From assembly GCF_023065955.2 (NCBI RefSeq), contig NW_026622963.1, forward strand, positions 12,035,001 to 12,099,000: a stretch of 64,000 nt of DNA, written 5' to 3'. Every line of letters begins with the position of its first letter. Within the stretch, counting starts at the first letter, position 1. Shown here piece by piece: positions 23,480 through 34,220 of this stretch. A program made the translations under genes and the position numbers. Below the pieces are notes generated by a model. It saw nothing but the letters and a program-made list of their open reading frames with translations, ran no database searches and was not told the origin of the DNA. Source of the stretch: Ursus arctos (taxonomy: Eukaryota; Chordata; Mammalia; Carnivora; Ursidae).

Positions 23480-24650
23480 GGCCTTCTCCTCTGTCTAGAC
23501 GGGGGAATTAATAAATGCAGCGAGATTGATCACGTCGCGCATCCACTCTGGGGACAGCGCCGAGGGTGAGCCGTCACTGCCCCTTGTTCGCCCCGGGCCC
23601 GCGGGCTCCCTGCTCGGCGGCTTGGCCGGAGTGGCAGGCGGGCGAGGCGCCCGGGGCAGGGGGTCGGGGCAAAAGCGCCGGCAGGGCCCGAGCGCACCGG
23701 CCCAAAATGCAGCGAGGAGTGGAGGGTCGGCCCTCGGCGGGCACCAGGCTGCATTCTGCTCCAGAAGCAGAGGCAAGGCGGAGGGAACGAGACGCCCTCG
23801 CGAGCCTGACCGCAGGCTGGAGTCCGCCAAAGAGCTGTCAACCGAGCGTCGCAAGTTTCCCGCTCAAAGGAGGTCCCCCCACCTGCCCCTCGGGCCTCGA
23901 CCGCGAAGCGCAGGGGACGGGACTGGAGGGTGCGCAATGCCCAGGCGGGCCTGGAGCAGGGAGCGCGCCCCGGCTTCCGGGAGGGCTAGCGGCGCTTTCC
24001 GCGCGGGCCGGGGCCGCCGGGGGGCGCACGGACCCAGCCCCGCCCCCCGGGCGGCGCCCAATCCCCGCCGGGCCCGCCCTGGGCCGCCGGGAGCCCTCGG
24101 AGCAGCGGCGCGCTAGACGCGGGCACGAGCAGCTGGGCCCACCCCCGGGACTCCACGGCGGGCTCCGCCGGGCTCCGTTTTCATTGAAACAAGCTCCAAG
24201 CCCCAACCTGCGTCCGGCCGGCCCTCCCGCTGCGCCCACAGCACACAGGAGCAGCATCGCATCGGGTTATTATTTTTTTATTAAGATCAAAATATCCATC
24301 CCACTGTGAACTGGCTGTTCTCACAATAAATAATAATAACTTACGTTTTGTTCGGCAAAGGCTCACACACTCTGTCCTCCGTCGACTGATAATTTAAAAT
24401 ATTTTCAAGGAAAGTCTCGTTTCTACTTTTTTCCGGCAATCATGCGCTTTGGGGATTCAGTGTCTGTTCCATCTGGATTGTCCCCGCTTAGAGCCTGGGC
24501 AAAGCCGCCAGGGATCGCGGGGCCGGCTTGGGGTAGGGGCCCGCCTGAACGGGTTCGGGGTGGCCCCGCGCCGGATGGGCCCCGCCTGTTCTCCATGGGT
24601 GGGGGGCGCGGACAGAGCGGCCCTGGCCACGCGGAGCGAGGGACGAGGAG
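23480..24650. promoter_or_regulatory. CpG island at the 3' side of ISL2
   Basis: Dense CpG from about 23.5 to 24.2 kb, then again at 24.5-24.66 kb, overlapping the ISL2 3'UTR end. It contains a CTCF-core-like string (24014-24027) and an exact 10-bp RE1 right half-site (23552-23561). Confidence 0.7.
24277..24282 (-). terminator. ISL2: Probable ISL2 poly(A) signal
   Basis: The plus strand reads TTTATT, i.e. AATAAA on the ISL2 strand, about 635 nt after the stop codon. It is the first hexamer I see in the sense direction, and the resulting 3'UTR length is typical. Confidence 0.6.
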
Positions 24651-24915
24651 AGGGCAGAGCTAACGCTAGTAAATCCCAAATTCTGGTTTTGAAAAAATAA
24701 AAGTTCTTGGAGGAGGGCTCTTCCGTCTGGTGAAAGCAGGTTGTATCCTGGACCTTTGGGCTGTCCTGGCCGCTTCTCTGTCCTCTCTCTTTAAATAACA
24801 ATAATAATAATAATTACAAAGGCGAGAGAGTTTTTGGAGCTGGAATGGCTTGAGCATGGGTGAGTCTCATGCAGGGAGCATGCGAGTTCCGCGGGCTGGC
24901 GAGGATGGGGTCCTC
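24277..24915 (-). other. ISL2: ISL2 3'UTR (probable)
   Basis: The region from the ISL2 stop codon to the probable poly(A) signal. It includes an (AAT)n-like run at about 24795-24813 and a CpG-rich part near 24500-24650. The end point rests only on the hexamer. Confidence 0.6.
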
Positions 24916-25032
24916 TCACGTCTCCACGGGACTCGGCACCATGCTGTTGGGGGTGTCCGGGAGCTGCGAGGACAGGGAGGTCACATCGCTGCCGGAGGAG
25001 TTGCCTAGGGAGCCAGACTCGGAGAAGGACAC
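24916..25032 (-). CDS. ISL2: ISL2 terminal coding exon 6
   Basis: 117 nt including the stop. The acceptor CCCCAG lies above 25032. It encodes [15 protein letters not shown] to MVPSPVET and ends with TGA at 24916-24918. The serine-rich tail matches the known Islet C-terminus. Confidence 0.95.
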   Translation of the reverse strand: MSFSESGSLGNSSGSDVTSLSSQLPDTPNSMVPSPVET

Positions 25033-28000
25033 CTGGGGATGTGGAGACACCAGGAAGAGGCGGGTGAAGAGGTGCCGGAGCTGCTGCTCCCAGGCCGCAT
25101 ACTCTGAATCGAGGGCATCCCTTAGGGACAAGCCACCGGCTGGGAGCAAGCCCTTTGCAGATGTGGGCCAGGTCCCCAAGCATTCGCTGGGGTATTAGAG
25201 CGGGAGCTCGGGTTGGTTAATCCCTCGACCTCCCTTGAGAGTGCTTTAATCCAGGGAGACCTGGTTTACAGCGAATTATGGGCTGAGGTATGGCTGCAGT
25301 CCCCTTATCTATCCCCCCTCTCATTGCCTAGAACTGTCCCCAGCCCCTCATCGCCTGGGAAGTCCCTCCTTCCCACCTTGATCAAACAGCTAAATTCCAC
25401 CCCTGCGAGTCCTGAGGTCCGGTGGGTAGGTAGGGACCTCACCAGCTGCTGGAAGGCAGGTTGGTCCAGGTCACTCTGGAGGGCAAACTCGCTGAGGGCT
25501 TTCCACGGTGGCTGGTACGTCTGCACCTCGACTGCGCTGCCCTGCACAGCGCTCTCGTGGCGGATGGGGCTGCCCGCCACCAGGGGCGTCCCAGTCAATC
25601 CCTGGAGGCTCTGAGGGACAAGCGGAAGTGGAGGTGAGGGATGTTCAGGCGAGGTCCTGTGTCTCCCACCACACCCTTGACACTGAGTCCCCAGGCACTG
25701 GCGCAGATTTGGGGCCTGAAGGTGTCTGGGGGGAGGGACTCCCAACACCACAACCAGGTAGTCCTCCTTCCCCAGTTAAGATACTCCGGACCCAGAAACC
25801 TCTACCATAGTCCAGCCTCAATGCTGGGAGCCAACAAGGGGCCAACAGAGCAAAGGAATTAGAGGCCTCTGTTCCCATTTTTCTCGAGGAAAAGTCTCCA
25901 AACCAAGCCATGCCAAGAGGACACAACCTGCCCCGACTAGCAGGGGACGCATAACCATGCCGCTTCGGGCTCAGAGCTGTGCCTCCAACTCAGGCCAGCA
26001 GCTGGGACAAGGACAAGATCCGACCTCGGGTACGATAATGAAGCAGCCTTAATCCCCAAGGCAAGCCTCTCCCTGAACGCGCAAACAGGCGCTATTTGGA
26101 GAACCCAGTTGCCCCTGGCTCTCCCCAGAGCGCGCCCATAAAAGAGCCCGCAGACACTGCGGCGAGGTGCACAGCCCCTCACCGTCTTGTCGTTGTGCTG
26201 CTGCTGCTGCAGCTGCTTCATGAGAATGGATTTCTTCTTGTCCTTGCAACGCTTGTTCTGGAACCAGACGCGGATGACCCGTGGGCTCAGGCCCGTCATC
26301 TCCACGAGCTGCTCCTTCATGAGCGCGTCGGGCCGCGGGTTGGCGGCATAGCAGGTCCGCAGAGTGTGCAGCTGCTTCTCGTTGAGCACCGTCCGCACGC
26401 GGGTTGTCTTCTCCGTCTGTTTGTGCACGTGCGGGCGCAGCGAGGGCTGCCGGCCCGACCCGGGGTCTGCGAGGACAGGGGGACGAGAGGTGAGCGCGGG
26501 ACCGCCACCCGCCCGCCCAGTGCCCCGCCCTGCGGCGGCCGAGCCCTCCCAGGCCCTATTTCGTTTCTCTACGAGGCCGGTGATTTCATTTTATTGTTCG
26601 TCTCCCTTTCCAGCTGTGCGCCCTGTGCGGAGGGAGCTATGCATTTTCGTCCCTTCCCTAGTTCCCCGAGCGGGCCGCCCCAAGCGCTGTCCCCGGAGCG
26701 CCCGCAGGGCGTGGGAGTCCTGCGCTAGGCCGCTGCGGGACGCGAGTGGCTGCTCCCGGCCGTGCCTCCTCCACTTACCCGACCCTAGGAATGCCCGCTC
26801 GGGCCCTGCGAAGGAGGCCCTCCGGAAGAAGTCGGAGTTTCAGAGGAAGAGGAGGGAGGAGCTCCCAGGACTCTGGAGGGGGAAGGGGGCCGACGAGCGC
26901 CCAGAGCGCCGCGTTGCTTTGGGATTAGGGGGCTTGTCTCCCGCTCCTGGGGGCCTGCAAGAGCCTTTCCTCCTCCTTCAGAGACCACTCGGACAAGGCC
27001 GCGAAGACCCGGCCTGGGGCGCGGATGGGACTCCAGGGACAGAACGTTCTTCCCTGCCAGCCCTCGGGCCTCAGCTCCCGGGTCTCCTCCTTTAAGGCTC
27101 CAGGTTCCCCGGCCCCACGGCCGCTCACCCTCCCAGCCCGAGCGCAGCCGCTAGCATTCTCGCTTGGCTTTGGGTTCTCTCAGCCCCGGGTAAATAGAGC
27201 CTGATGCCCGTGGCCCGCAACCCAAACCCGCAACAAACAAAAGGGAGCGCCTCTGAGACCCGAGATGGAGTGCTGTCACCACCAGCTTCATACTGTTTCA
27301 CACCCCCATCCAAACCAGGTCCACACACCCACGGATACATGCCGCACTGTTTAAATTTTTATCCCCCGGAAGGCATTTCTAGGTCTGGATAAATAGTTAC
27401 AAATAGCCCATCCAGCCCAATTTCCTCACTCTGTAGGGGAGGCAAACTGAGGACTAGAGAGGGGAGGAGCACTACAAGACCACACTGCACCCTGAGGCTC
27501 AGCCTGGCGTAGAAATCTGCGCTTGGGGTCTGTGGCTGCCTGCTGGGCGCTGCCCAGCCTGGGGCACTATCCCTGAGCACTACCGTGCACTCAGACCCCA
27601 GCTTCGGATTAGGACCCAGAGCATCGCCTGAAGTGTTTTCTATGATCCCAAAGCCACTGTGCCGCCACACCCTCCTCAAGGAGAAGCACTTGGCTAAGTT
27701 GTTCGTCAAACTGGGCCTCAAAATGTGAACACAGACACCCACTCTTTGTTGGGGCAGCCAGCTAGCTAGCCTTCTGGCTGGCTGAGCTCAGGCCCAGCTC
27801 TAGGACGGGAGCTGTATTCCTTACACACGTCCCCAGGCAAACCTATCTTTCCTCTCTGGCAATAACACACGCTTGAAATCCCCCATACAGGTTCCCCAGG
27901 CAGGCACCCCTTTGATTCTGTTGTCATTCACCCTCCTTCTCCTGGCCCGGTGTCCCAGTATTCCCCATCCTGGAGAACACAGTTCTCCACAATGCCCCCG

Positions 28001-29879
28001 TATTCACACACTCATGCACACAATCCCGGTTCATGCTGACCCACCAACGAATTGTGTCCCAACCCCCCCACCCCCCGCCCTGGCACACACTCCGGCTGTG
28101 CTGCTAGCCACAGTTCTGCACTCATACAGAAGCACACAATCGTGGTAAACAGAACCACGCACGAGTGACAACTTTTCGTCGGAGCACAAGCACCCCTGTA
28201 CACACATGCAGGCACTCACAACGGCGCCGGCGGCGCTGGCTCCGGCGCGCGCGGCTTACCTGGCAGATGCAGGCCGCGGGCGCCGGGGAGCGGGCCGGGG
28301 CTGCGCGGGCTGCCGGCCGCTGCGCGCTCCAGCAGGAGGCCGTGGTCGGCGCGGCAGAGCAGCTCATGCTCCCTCAGCGAGAACTCGTCGCCGGGCAGCA
28401 GCTGGCGGCTGCACACGGAGCAGCGGAAGCACTCGATGTGATACACACTGTCCCGCGCCCGCATCACCAGATCGCTGCTGCTGAAGCCCACCTGGCACTT
28501 GGCGCACTTGATGCCGAACAGCCTGCGGGCCCAAGGCGCGGTCGTTGTCAGCTAGGAGCCCGAGGCCCGCCTCGCTTCCCGGGCTGCAACCGGCTCCGGG
28601 CACGCAAGCCCAGGACGCTTTGTGGCCACAGGGAGCTTGCGGGAACCGGCCCTCGGGGAGTTCGCGGCCCAGACGCGCACGGCGGCACACGTTCGGAGTG
28701 GGGGGTGGCCTTCTCCCCAGGCCGGGGAGCGCAGACGAGCCGCCGCCTCCAGCCCCAGCCCCCGCAGGCGGTAGCTGAGCCCCGGCTCTCGCGGGCCTCA
28801 CCTGACATAGTCCCGCTTGCAGTAGGTCTTCCCGTCTCTCACGAAGCACGTGCACGTCTCGTCCAGGTACTGGCTGCACTCGGCGCACTTGAGGCAGGCG
28901 GCATGCCACTCCAGGTCTGGCGACACCCGCAGGATAAACTGGTCGTGGATCTGACTCCCGCAGCCCACGCACATGGCGGTCCCGGGCTTCTCTGCCGGGG
29001 AAGGGCGCGGGGCCCGCGTCAGGCCGGGCTGCCCGGATCCGGGCGGGCCTCGGCCACTCCAGCCCCAACCCAACCCGCTCGCTCGCTCGATCCCTTTCAA
29101 GAATTGCGACTGCAGGGAAAAGTGGGCTTTCCTAAACGTCCAAACAATTGGAAACGAAAAACCAAAATCTTCTGAATTTGAGAAGGCTTTTTGTCTCCCC
29201 TTCACCCCCCCTTTTTTTTTTTCGCTACTAAATTCATTTGGACGCAGTCGTTTTATCCATATATCTTGTAACTAAAAGGTAAGACAGGTGAGAAGAAAGA
29301 ATAAAAAGACATTTAAGCACTGCGGACGCCACCTCATCAATACTGAACGGTGATGTTCCGGCATTTCTGTCCACATACTGCCTCTTACAACGACTCCCTC
29401 CAATCCCAACACAGACATCAGCTTTCACCGGAGTCTCTTCTCGTCCTCTCTGGCATTTCTTAAATATCCCAGATCAAGCTAGAGAAATCTGCCTTCTTCG
29501 AAAAGCCAAAAGACACACAAGCAAAAAAGCCCACACCCCCAAATCAAACCTAATTGCCTTAGCGCAAAACAGAAGCAGATTTCACAGACTGAGGTCAGCC
29601 TAGCAGCCTAACATTGAGAAAGAATGTTTAATTATAAATTAAAACAACAGGATTCCAAAGATAAGTGGCCTAAAGGAGAAATGTATTCGTTTCATTTTTT
29701 TCTCTCCCAGTGTCCTGTCAAATAGAAGCCACTTGTAGAATCCGCTAAACATTCTTCTGCATTAGAAATATTGCATATTAAGCACACACACATACACACC
29801 CCCCCACACAGAAAGACTTACTCTTGGAATGATCCCCCATAGCACCCAGGAAAGGATAATGAAAAATAATATCCACCAT
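24916..29879 (-). CDS. ISL2: ISL2, LIM-homeodomain transcription factor, complete (six coding exons)
   Basis: ISL2 (Islet-2) is a nuclear transcription factor of motor neurons and contralaterally projecting retinal ganglion cells. It works with LHX3 and LDB1. Coding exons (genomic, minus strand) are 29822-29879, 28802-28991, 28522-28260, 26466-26183, 25610-25443 and 25032-24916. They sum to 1080 nt, i.e. 359 residues plus TGA, the family length. All introns are GT-AG and phases match. Two LIM domains (about residues 27-148, with [13 protein letters not shown] and [13 protein letters not shown]) carry the Cys/His zinc ligands. The homeodomain (about 191-250) has the [12 protein letters not shown] recognition helix and a QLQQQQ tract after it. 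The LHX3-binding segment lies in exon 5, and the protein ends VPSPVET. I see no frameshift or missing key residue, so the gene looks intact. Confidence 0.97.
25033..25442 (-). other. ISL2: ISL2 intron 5
   Basis: A 410-bp GT-AG intron. Repeat-free, no features recognised. Confidence 0.9.
25443..25610 (-). CDS. ISL2: ISL2 coding exon 5 (LHX3-binding region)
   Basis: 168 nt (56 codons, phase 0 on both sides). It begins [15 protein letters not shown] and ends FQQL, with acceptor CCTCAG and donor GTGAGG. In ISL proteins the segment after the homeodomain binds the LIM domains of LHX3; the position matches here. Confidence 0.95.
25611..26182 (-). other. ISL2: ISL2 intron 4
   Basis: A 572-bp GT-AG intron, unique-looking sequence, no repeats recognised. 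Confidence 0.9.
26183..26466 (-). CDS. ISL2: ISL2 coding exon 4 (homeodomain)
   Basis: 284 nt; acceptor CTCGCAG, donor GTGAGG (26177-26182). It completes Asp171 and encodes [19 protein letters not shown], the full homeodomain ([15 protein letters not shown] to [13 protein letters not shown]) and the glutamine-rich linker ending NDKT. It ends in phase 0. Confidence 0.97.
26467..28259 (-). other. ISL2: ISL2 intron 3 (largest), CpG-rich at its 5'- and 3'-exon flanks
   Basis: A 1.8-kb GT-AG intron between LIM2 and homeodomain exons. CpG dense at 26467-27130, a C-rich tract near 28065-28078, no SINE. Long plus-strand frames here are composition artefacts. Confidence 0.85.
28260..28522 (-). CDS. 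ISL2: ISL2 coding exon 3 (LIM domain 2)
   Basis: 263 nt from acceptor CCGCAG to donor GTAAGC (28254-28259). It starts [10 protein letters not shown], carries the second LIM domain (with [14 protein letters not shown]) and ends GARGLHLP plus one base of Asp171. Its antisense strand has a long open frame that is a GC artefact. Confidence 0.96.
28523..28801 (-). other. ISL2: ISL2 intron 2
   Basis: A 279-bp GC-rich intron separating the two LIM exons. Confidence 0.9.
28802..28991 (-). CDS. ISL2: ISL2 coding exon 2 (LIM domain 1)
   Basis: 190 nt. The acceptor CCGGCAG lies just above 28991 and the donor GTGAGG at 28796-28801. It encodes [16 protein letters not shown] through KTYCKRDYV plus two bases of Arg83. 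It contains nearly all of LIM domain 1, with the expected C-x2-C, H, C-x2-C-x2-C and C ligands. Confidence 0.96.
28992..29821 (-). other. ISL2: ISL2 intron 1
   Basis: An 830-bp GT-AG intron. The distal half (29.1-29.8 kb) is AT-rich and free of recognised repeats, apart from a short poly(T) near 29213 and a CA/C-rich run near 29783-29810. Confidence 0.85.
29822..29879 (-). CDS. ISL2: ISL2 coding exon 1
   Basis: Encodes [19 protein letters not shown] plus the first base of the next lysine codon. The donor GTAAGT occupies 29816-29821. The start fits the known N-terminus; a second in-frame Met (MGDHSK) is 13 codons later. The context is ctgcATGG, good at +4 but weak at -3. Confidence 0.95.
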
Positions 29880-30018
29880 GCAGAAAAGAGATGTGCGCAA
29901 AGTGTGCGGTCAGGGGTAGAAGGACGAGGGTCGCGCGCCCAACCTCCGCTCTTTGGTAACTAACTCCTCCTGCCCCGCTGAGTTGAAGGAGCGATTCCGC
30001 ACTGGCCCGCACGCAGCA

Positions 30019-30026
30019 TGACGTCA
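30019..30026. promoter_or_regulatory. ISL2: Perfect CRE palindrome TGACGTCA
   Basis: An exact 8-bp CREB/ATF site 140 bp upstream of the ISL2 ATG. Palindromic, so orientation is irrelevant. A promoter-proximal position is where functional CREs cluster. Confidence 0.65.
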
Positions 30027-30172
30027 GCACGCACTCGCCCGGGGCCGAAGCTGGGGGCGGGACCTGTGGCGTCAAGAAGCTTCCCCAGAACCGCGGGGGA
30101 TGCGGGGGAGGTAATGGGGACCTGGGGGCTGTTGGGCGGGGTGGCTTGGGTGGAAGGCGAGGGTGACGGGGG

Positions 30173-30177
30173 ATTGG
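30173..30177 (-). promoter_or_regulatory. ISL2: CCAAT box (proximal)
   Basis: ATTGG on the plus strand, i.e. AGCCAATCC in the ISL2 sense direction, which is the NF-Y core with favourable flanks. About 295 bp upstream of the ATG. Confidence 0.5.
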
Positions 30178-30201
30178 CTGCAAGGAAATGGGCAAACCCT
30201 G

Positions 30202-30206
30202 ATTGG
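30202..30206 (-). promoter_or_regulatory. ISL2: CCAAT box (distal)
   Basis: A second ATTGG on plus (GGGCCAATCAG in the ISL2 direction), 29 bp from the first, close to the spacing typical of paired NF-Y sites. Confidence 0.5.
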
Positions 30207-31794
30207 CCCGGAGTGAACAATGGAGGGCAGCCCCCTCGTCCAAAATCTACAAGGATCCTCTCTCTTGCCCGGGGTCGGGCTATCCCTGCTGGACCTTGCG
30301 TCACCTCCGAGCTGGCTCCGCGGCCACCGCAGCTCTGAGCTTCCTCTTGGACTTGCGGGGCGGTCTTCCCAGGCATGCCCGAGCGGGGTGATGGATACCT
30401 GGGGAGTGCAGGCAGGGGGAGGCCTCTCCTTTAAATGCTCCCTTCTTTCACAAATAAAAAATAATAAAAAAAATAAAAATCTACTGTTTTGGAACGAGAG
30501 CTGGGTGGAAAGGGAGGTCTGTTTGGATACAACCATCACTGTCCAGCCAGTCACCTTTCTCTTCTCGTTCGCCTTTGTCCTCAGGGTCCGAGCTAGAGAG
30601 GGAAGTTAGGGAACGACCATTGGGGGTTTGGATAAACTCTTTTTAGACTTCTTCCCGTTCCCCACCCCCCACCCATCCCCGCCTGTGGAAAACTTATCCA
30701 AGTTGGAGTATTAAGTGGGTAGCGCCAGAACGCAAAATCCGAAGACGCTTGTCGGATCCTGATTCGAGTCTTGACTTGAATTTGGAGGTGGGGCAGAGGG
30801 AGGGAGGTTAACTTGACAGATTCCCCTCATCTTTCCCCTACCCGAATAGCACAGCTCCTTCTAGGAACAAGGCTGGGGTCGAATGTGCGTCCTACTTCCC
30901 AAATAAGCAGTTTTTATAAACTCTTCTGTTTCATTTCACAAACCAACTGCAACGCAAATAATCAGAAACAAATGTGGTGCGCGGGGTAATTTACTATCTG
31001 TGCAGCGGCTCGTGGGTCCTTAGAAAACCCAAGACTTCTGAGCAGAGTGCATCCATTTTTTTCTTTCAAAGAAATCGCTGTGGGTTTTGTTTGAAAGGGT
31101 TCAAAGGCTGGCCCATGAATTATAAATAACATGTATCTAACCATGGTGGCTGTTGTTGTTTTCCCGTTAAAAGGTGTACCAAGGACTTGGTGCGCGCCTG
31201 GGCGGGACGGGCGCCCGCCTCGGGGTAAAATGTCTCCTCTGGAACCCCAGACCCCTGCCCAGGTCCCTGCGGGCCGGTCGGCCTGAGGGCGCGGTCGAGC
31301 GCGGCGGCCCTTCTATTCAAAATCTAAGGCTGTTTGGCCTCAAGCCTCTAGGGTGCTCTCTGGGAAATGGGTGCTGCCGAGGGCGCAGGGAGAGGCTTTG
31401 CCGGGAGCCCGGGCTAGGCCCTCGGTGCACACTAACCCAGCTGCTAGACGGTGGTCCGCCGCCCGGCCGGTGAACGCCCATCGGCAGCCCGCGCTGTGTC
31501 CAGATCTTCACGCTGCCTGTCCCGTCGTCCTCCCGCAAGGCTTCTGATCAGCACCACTGCCTTCGAAACGTGGGCCCGTCGCCGGTCTGAAATCTCTCTG
31601 CCCACAAGCCATGTCTTGCGTCTTTGGCTACTAGCTCCCAAAGGGCGCCCACCGGGAGTGTGCGGGGAGCAGGTCTGCGGGGAGAGGCGGTGGCAATGCT
31701 GCGGTTGAATGTGTCTTTGTGAATAGATGAGGTTGAGGAGCGAGGGCGGAGGCAATCTGTGCTTGTGTCTGTGCCAGGCCACTCTGTGACCTAA

Positions 31795-31935
31795 GGCCTC
31801 TTATTTTACTTTTCTGTCCCTCAGTTTCCTCATCTGTAAAATGGGGGATAAAATAATAGCTATCTCTACTATTTTAAGAATTAAACTCTTCTCTGGAAAA
31901 GGCTTAGAATAATACTTGGCATATAGTAAGTGTGG
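31795..31935 (-). repeat. MIR relic, reverse
   Basis: 'ccctcagtttcctcatctgt' and 'aaaatgggggataaaataat' are the reverse complement of the MIR core, followed by 'acttggcatatagtaagtg'. Confidence 0.75.
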
Positions 31936-32564
31936 AGTACGTGTTAACCATGGTCATTGTTGTTGTTGGCTATGTCCTTGTGTTGGGAGCCTCTGTGTAT
32001 GCTGTGTCTTTCCTGTGTGGGCGCCTGTGTGTGGATGTGGAGGGGAGGTCGAAATGTGTCTGTGTGTCTACCATCGGAAGATTTCTTTGTATATCTCAGT
32101 GTGCATTTGCTCTGGGTGGGTCGGCTGTGGGCGGGCAATCAAGAAGAGTGTATACAGGTGATGTCTGTGTATCTGGGTGCACGGTCCTGTCATGGGGGGC
32201 ACCAGGTGAGCATACTGGTGAGCTGGGCTGTGTGCCTGGACCATTCGCTTCCCCCTCAGGCCACCCGAAGCCTGGCCTGACTCCCAGCACCTGGCCAGGA
32301 ACAAGGGAATAATCAATACCTCAGGGATGAAGGCCGCCAGGAGATGATGGCTCCAGCAGAATCTTAGGCCTCGACTTTAACCCTCTCCTGCCAAGGGGTG
32401 AAATTCATCACCACCTAGAGGAGAAAAACAATCTTTGTGACCATTTTCGGGGAAGGGGAGACACAGTCACCTCTCCCGGGCTGCCAGGAAGCCAAGTCAA
32501 GAATTAATATTTGTTCAGCCCCTACCAAGAGCAAATCCCCTGTTATTAGCCTCCCAGGACTTGA

Positions 32565-32690
32565 AAGCAATGTTATGAGGTGGGTAATATTAGATTCATT
32601 CAATCCCCAAGGAAACTGAGGCTTCCAAGCCGACATGACTATTCCTGGTCACAGGCTGAGTCAGAGTTGGCATTCGCGGCCAGGTCGGCC
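32565..32690 (+). repeat. MIR relic, forward
   Basis: 'tgttatgaggtgggtaatat', 'ccccaaggaaactgaggctt' and 'ggctgagtcagagttggc' follow the MIR core order. Confidence 0.65.
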
Positions 32691-33420
32691 TGGCTCCATC
32701 TGCTTGCTTCTCTCACTGTGCCGTTGAGGACCCTCGTGGCTGTGGGCCCACCGCACAACCCCTTCAACCTCTCTGGAGCTGTAAAGCCAGCAACCTGTTT
32801 CAAGAGCCCTCGAAGTGCGTCTCCTGGGTCACAGCACCCCCCCGGGGGAGACTGGTGCTGGTGTGGGATTAGAGAAAAACCTCTTCCCCTGGCACAGCCA
32901 CAGGGCACCCTTGACCTGGCCCTGCCCTGTTTCTCTGCCTCCTGGCTGCTCCTAGGGTGCCCTTCCGGGAGAGGCAGGGGCCACACTGCTCTGCACAGCC
33001 CAGGCTACCGCATGCAGGAGACCTGGGTGCCTCCTTTGCTGGGCTCTGGAGCACTGTTCTCCCTTAGGAGGACTAGAGCTTCAGCTTCATAGCTCTGTGT
33101 TATCCCATAAAACTAGCCCCAACTATAGCCCTCCTCCTGGGAAGATTTCAGAAGCACAGAGAAGTCTCCCTGAATTTCTTCTCCCCAAATCTCCTCACCC
33201 ATCACTGCTGCCTGAAACTCTGTTCACAATTCCACTGAAAGATCAACTTACTGTATAAAGACCCTTGAGAAAGAACAGAATAACAGGTGGTCATTCACAC
33301 TACAGTGATAGTGGCTCTCGCCCTGGGAACGAGACCTGAGAGAAAAAGCAGGAGAGCACAAGACCTGAGGGCCCCAGAGCTGGCAGGGGCGGAGGGTCAC
33401 CAAAGCAGGCCAGATCACTA

Positions 33421-33455
33421 AAACAAAACAAAACAAAACAAAACAAAATAAAACC
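33421..33455. repeat. (AAAAC)n simple repeat
   Basis: About five AAAAC units followed by AAAATAAAACC. Confidence 0.85.
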
Positions 33456-33904
33456 CACTTATTATTTTACAGTTTTGCTTAGTCAGTCCTCCCATCCTTC
33501 CTCTTCCTTCCACAACTCTAGAACCAGAAAACTAGATGAGCCTCCAGAGACTTTCTCTTCTGGGCCTGTGTTTGACGGAGAAGAAACTGACCACCGGCAA
33601 CGGTGATCATCCTTTCCCTGCCTGTCCCACCTGGGGGGCCCGGAGAGCCCCGACAGCGGCACGCATGCGTGCACATACATACACGCACCCACACACTGGA
33701 CTGCCTTCCCCAGCTGCCTTCCCGTTCTTACCTGCTCAGGAGACCTTCGCTGAACAAAGATGTTTTGTCTCCTTATTTTCATGGAGTCACATATGTGCAG
33801 AGGAATACGGGGACTAACCTACATCTTTGGTATCGTCACCATGACGGCTAACATACTGGCTTCTTGCTAGGGGCCACCTTCACATGCCTGACTGGCCTTA
33901 TCCT

Positions 33905-34020
33905 CACAATTCTGGAAAGAAGTTACTGTTGTTGAAATGATCCCTACTTCACAGATGAGGAAACTGAGACTTGGAGAGGTTAAGTCATTTGTCCCAGGTG
34001 ACAAAGCGGGCGGAGCCTAT
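33905..34020 (+). repeat. MIR relic, forward
   Basis: 'cttcacagatgaggaaactg', 'agacttggagaggttaagtc' and 'caggtgacaaagcgggcgga' are clear MIR core text. Confidence 0.8.
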
Positions 34021-34220
34021 GGACCAGCCTCTCTGCCTCCGGATCCTGCTTACGGGGTCATTGCAGCACCCCGCCTCCTGCCCACTTACAAAGGGGCCAC
34101 CACGCCCACCCAATGCAAAGGAAGTTGACGCTTGTGGAAGGAGCGTTATCAGCAAGGAAACTGAAGCTCAGTGACATTGCCTCCAGCAGGTAAGTGACAG
34201 AGATGGAGCGGGAAGCCAAG

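Larger units (their letters stand above)
18311..24276. other. SCAPER-ISL2 convergent intergenic interval
   Basis: The interval is almost free of young repeats. It contains a GC/CpG-rich zone (about 18.45-20.5 kb), an AT-rich block with a homeodomain-type palindrome (19620-19775), an AT-rich plain at 21.1-22.8 kb, and a second CpG-rich zone adjoining the ISL2 3' end (23.48-24.65 kb). No coding gene is supported; the long frames here are GC artefacts. Confidence 0.75.
29880..30350 (-). promoter_or_regulatory. ISL2: ISL2 promoter and 5'UTR, CpG-rich, TATA-less
   Basis: CpG-rich sequence directly upstream of the start codon. No TATA box is seen in the sense direction. It includes a perfect CRE and two CCAAT boxes (listed separately). 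The transcription start is not determinable by eye. Confidence 0.7.

Noticed and set aside
23526..24309. 196- and 247-codon frames
   Set aside because: Same GC artefact in the island next to the ISL2 3' end; frames open in both strands with no recognisable protein.
25571..25590. CTCF-like CCACCAGGGGCG in ISL2 exon 5
   Set aside because: One G short of the core spacing and fully explained by conserved coding sequence.
26364..27095. 243-codon plus-strand frame
   Set aside because: Antisense to the ISL2 homeodomain exon and GC-rich intron 3; no support as a gene.
28165..29175. 336-codon open frame on the plus strand
   Set aside because: It is the exact antisense of ISL2 exons 2 and 3 and their GC-rich introns; no domain, and the sense strand has verified LIM exons.
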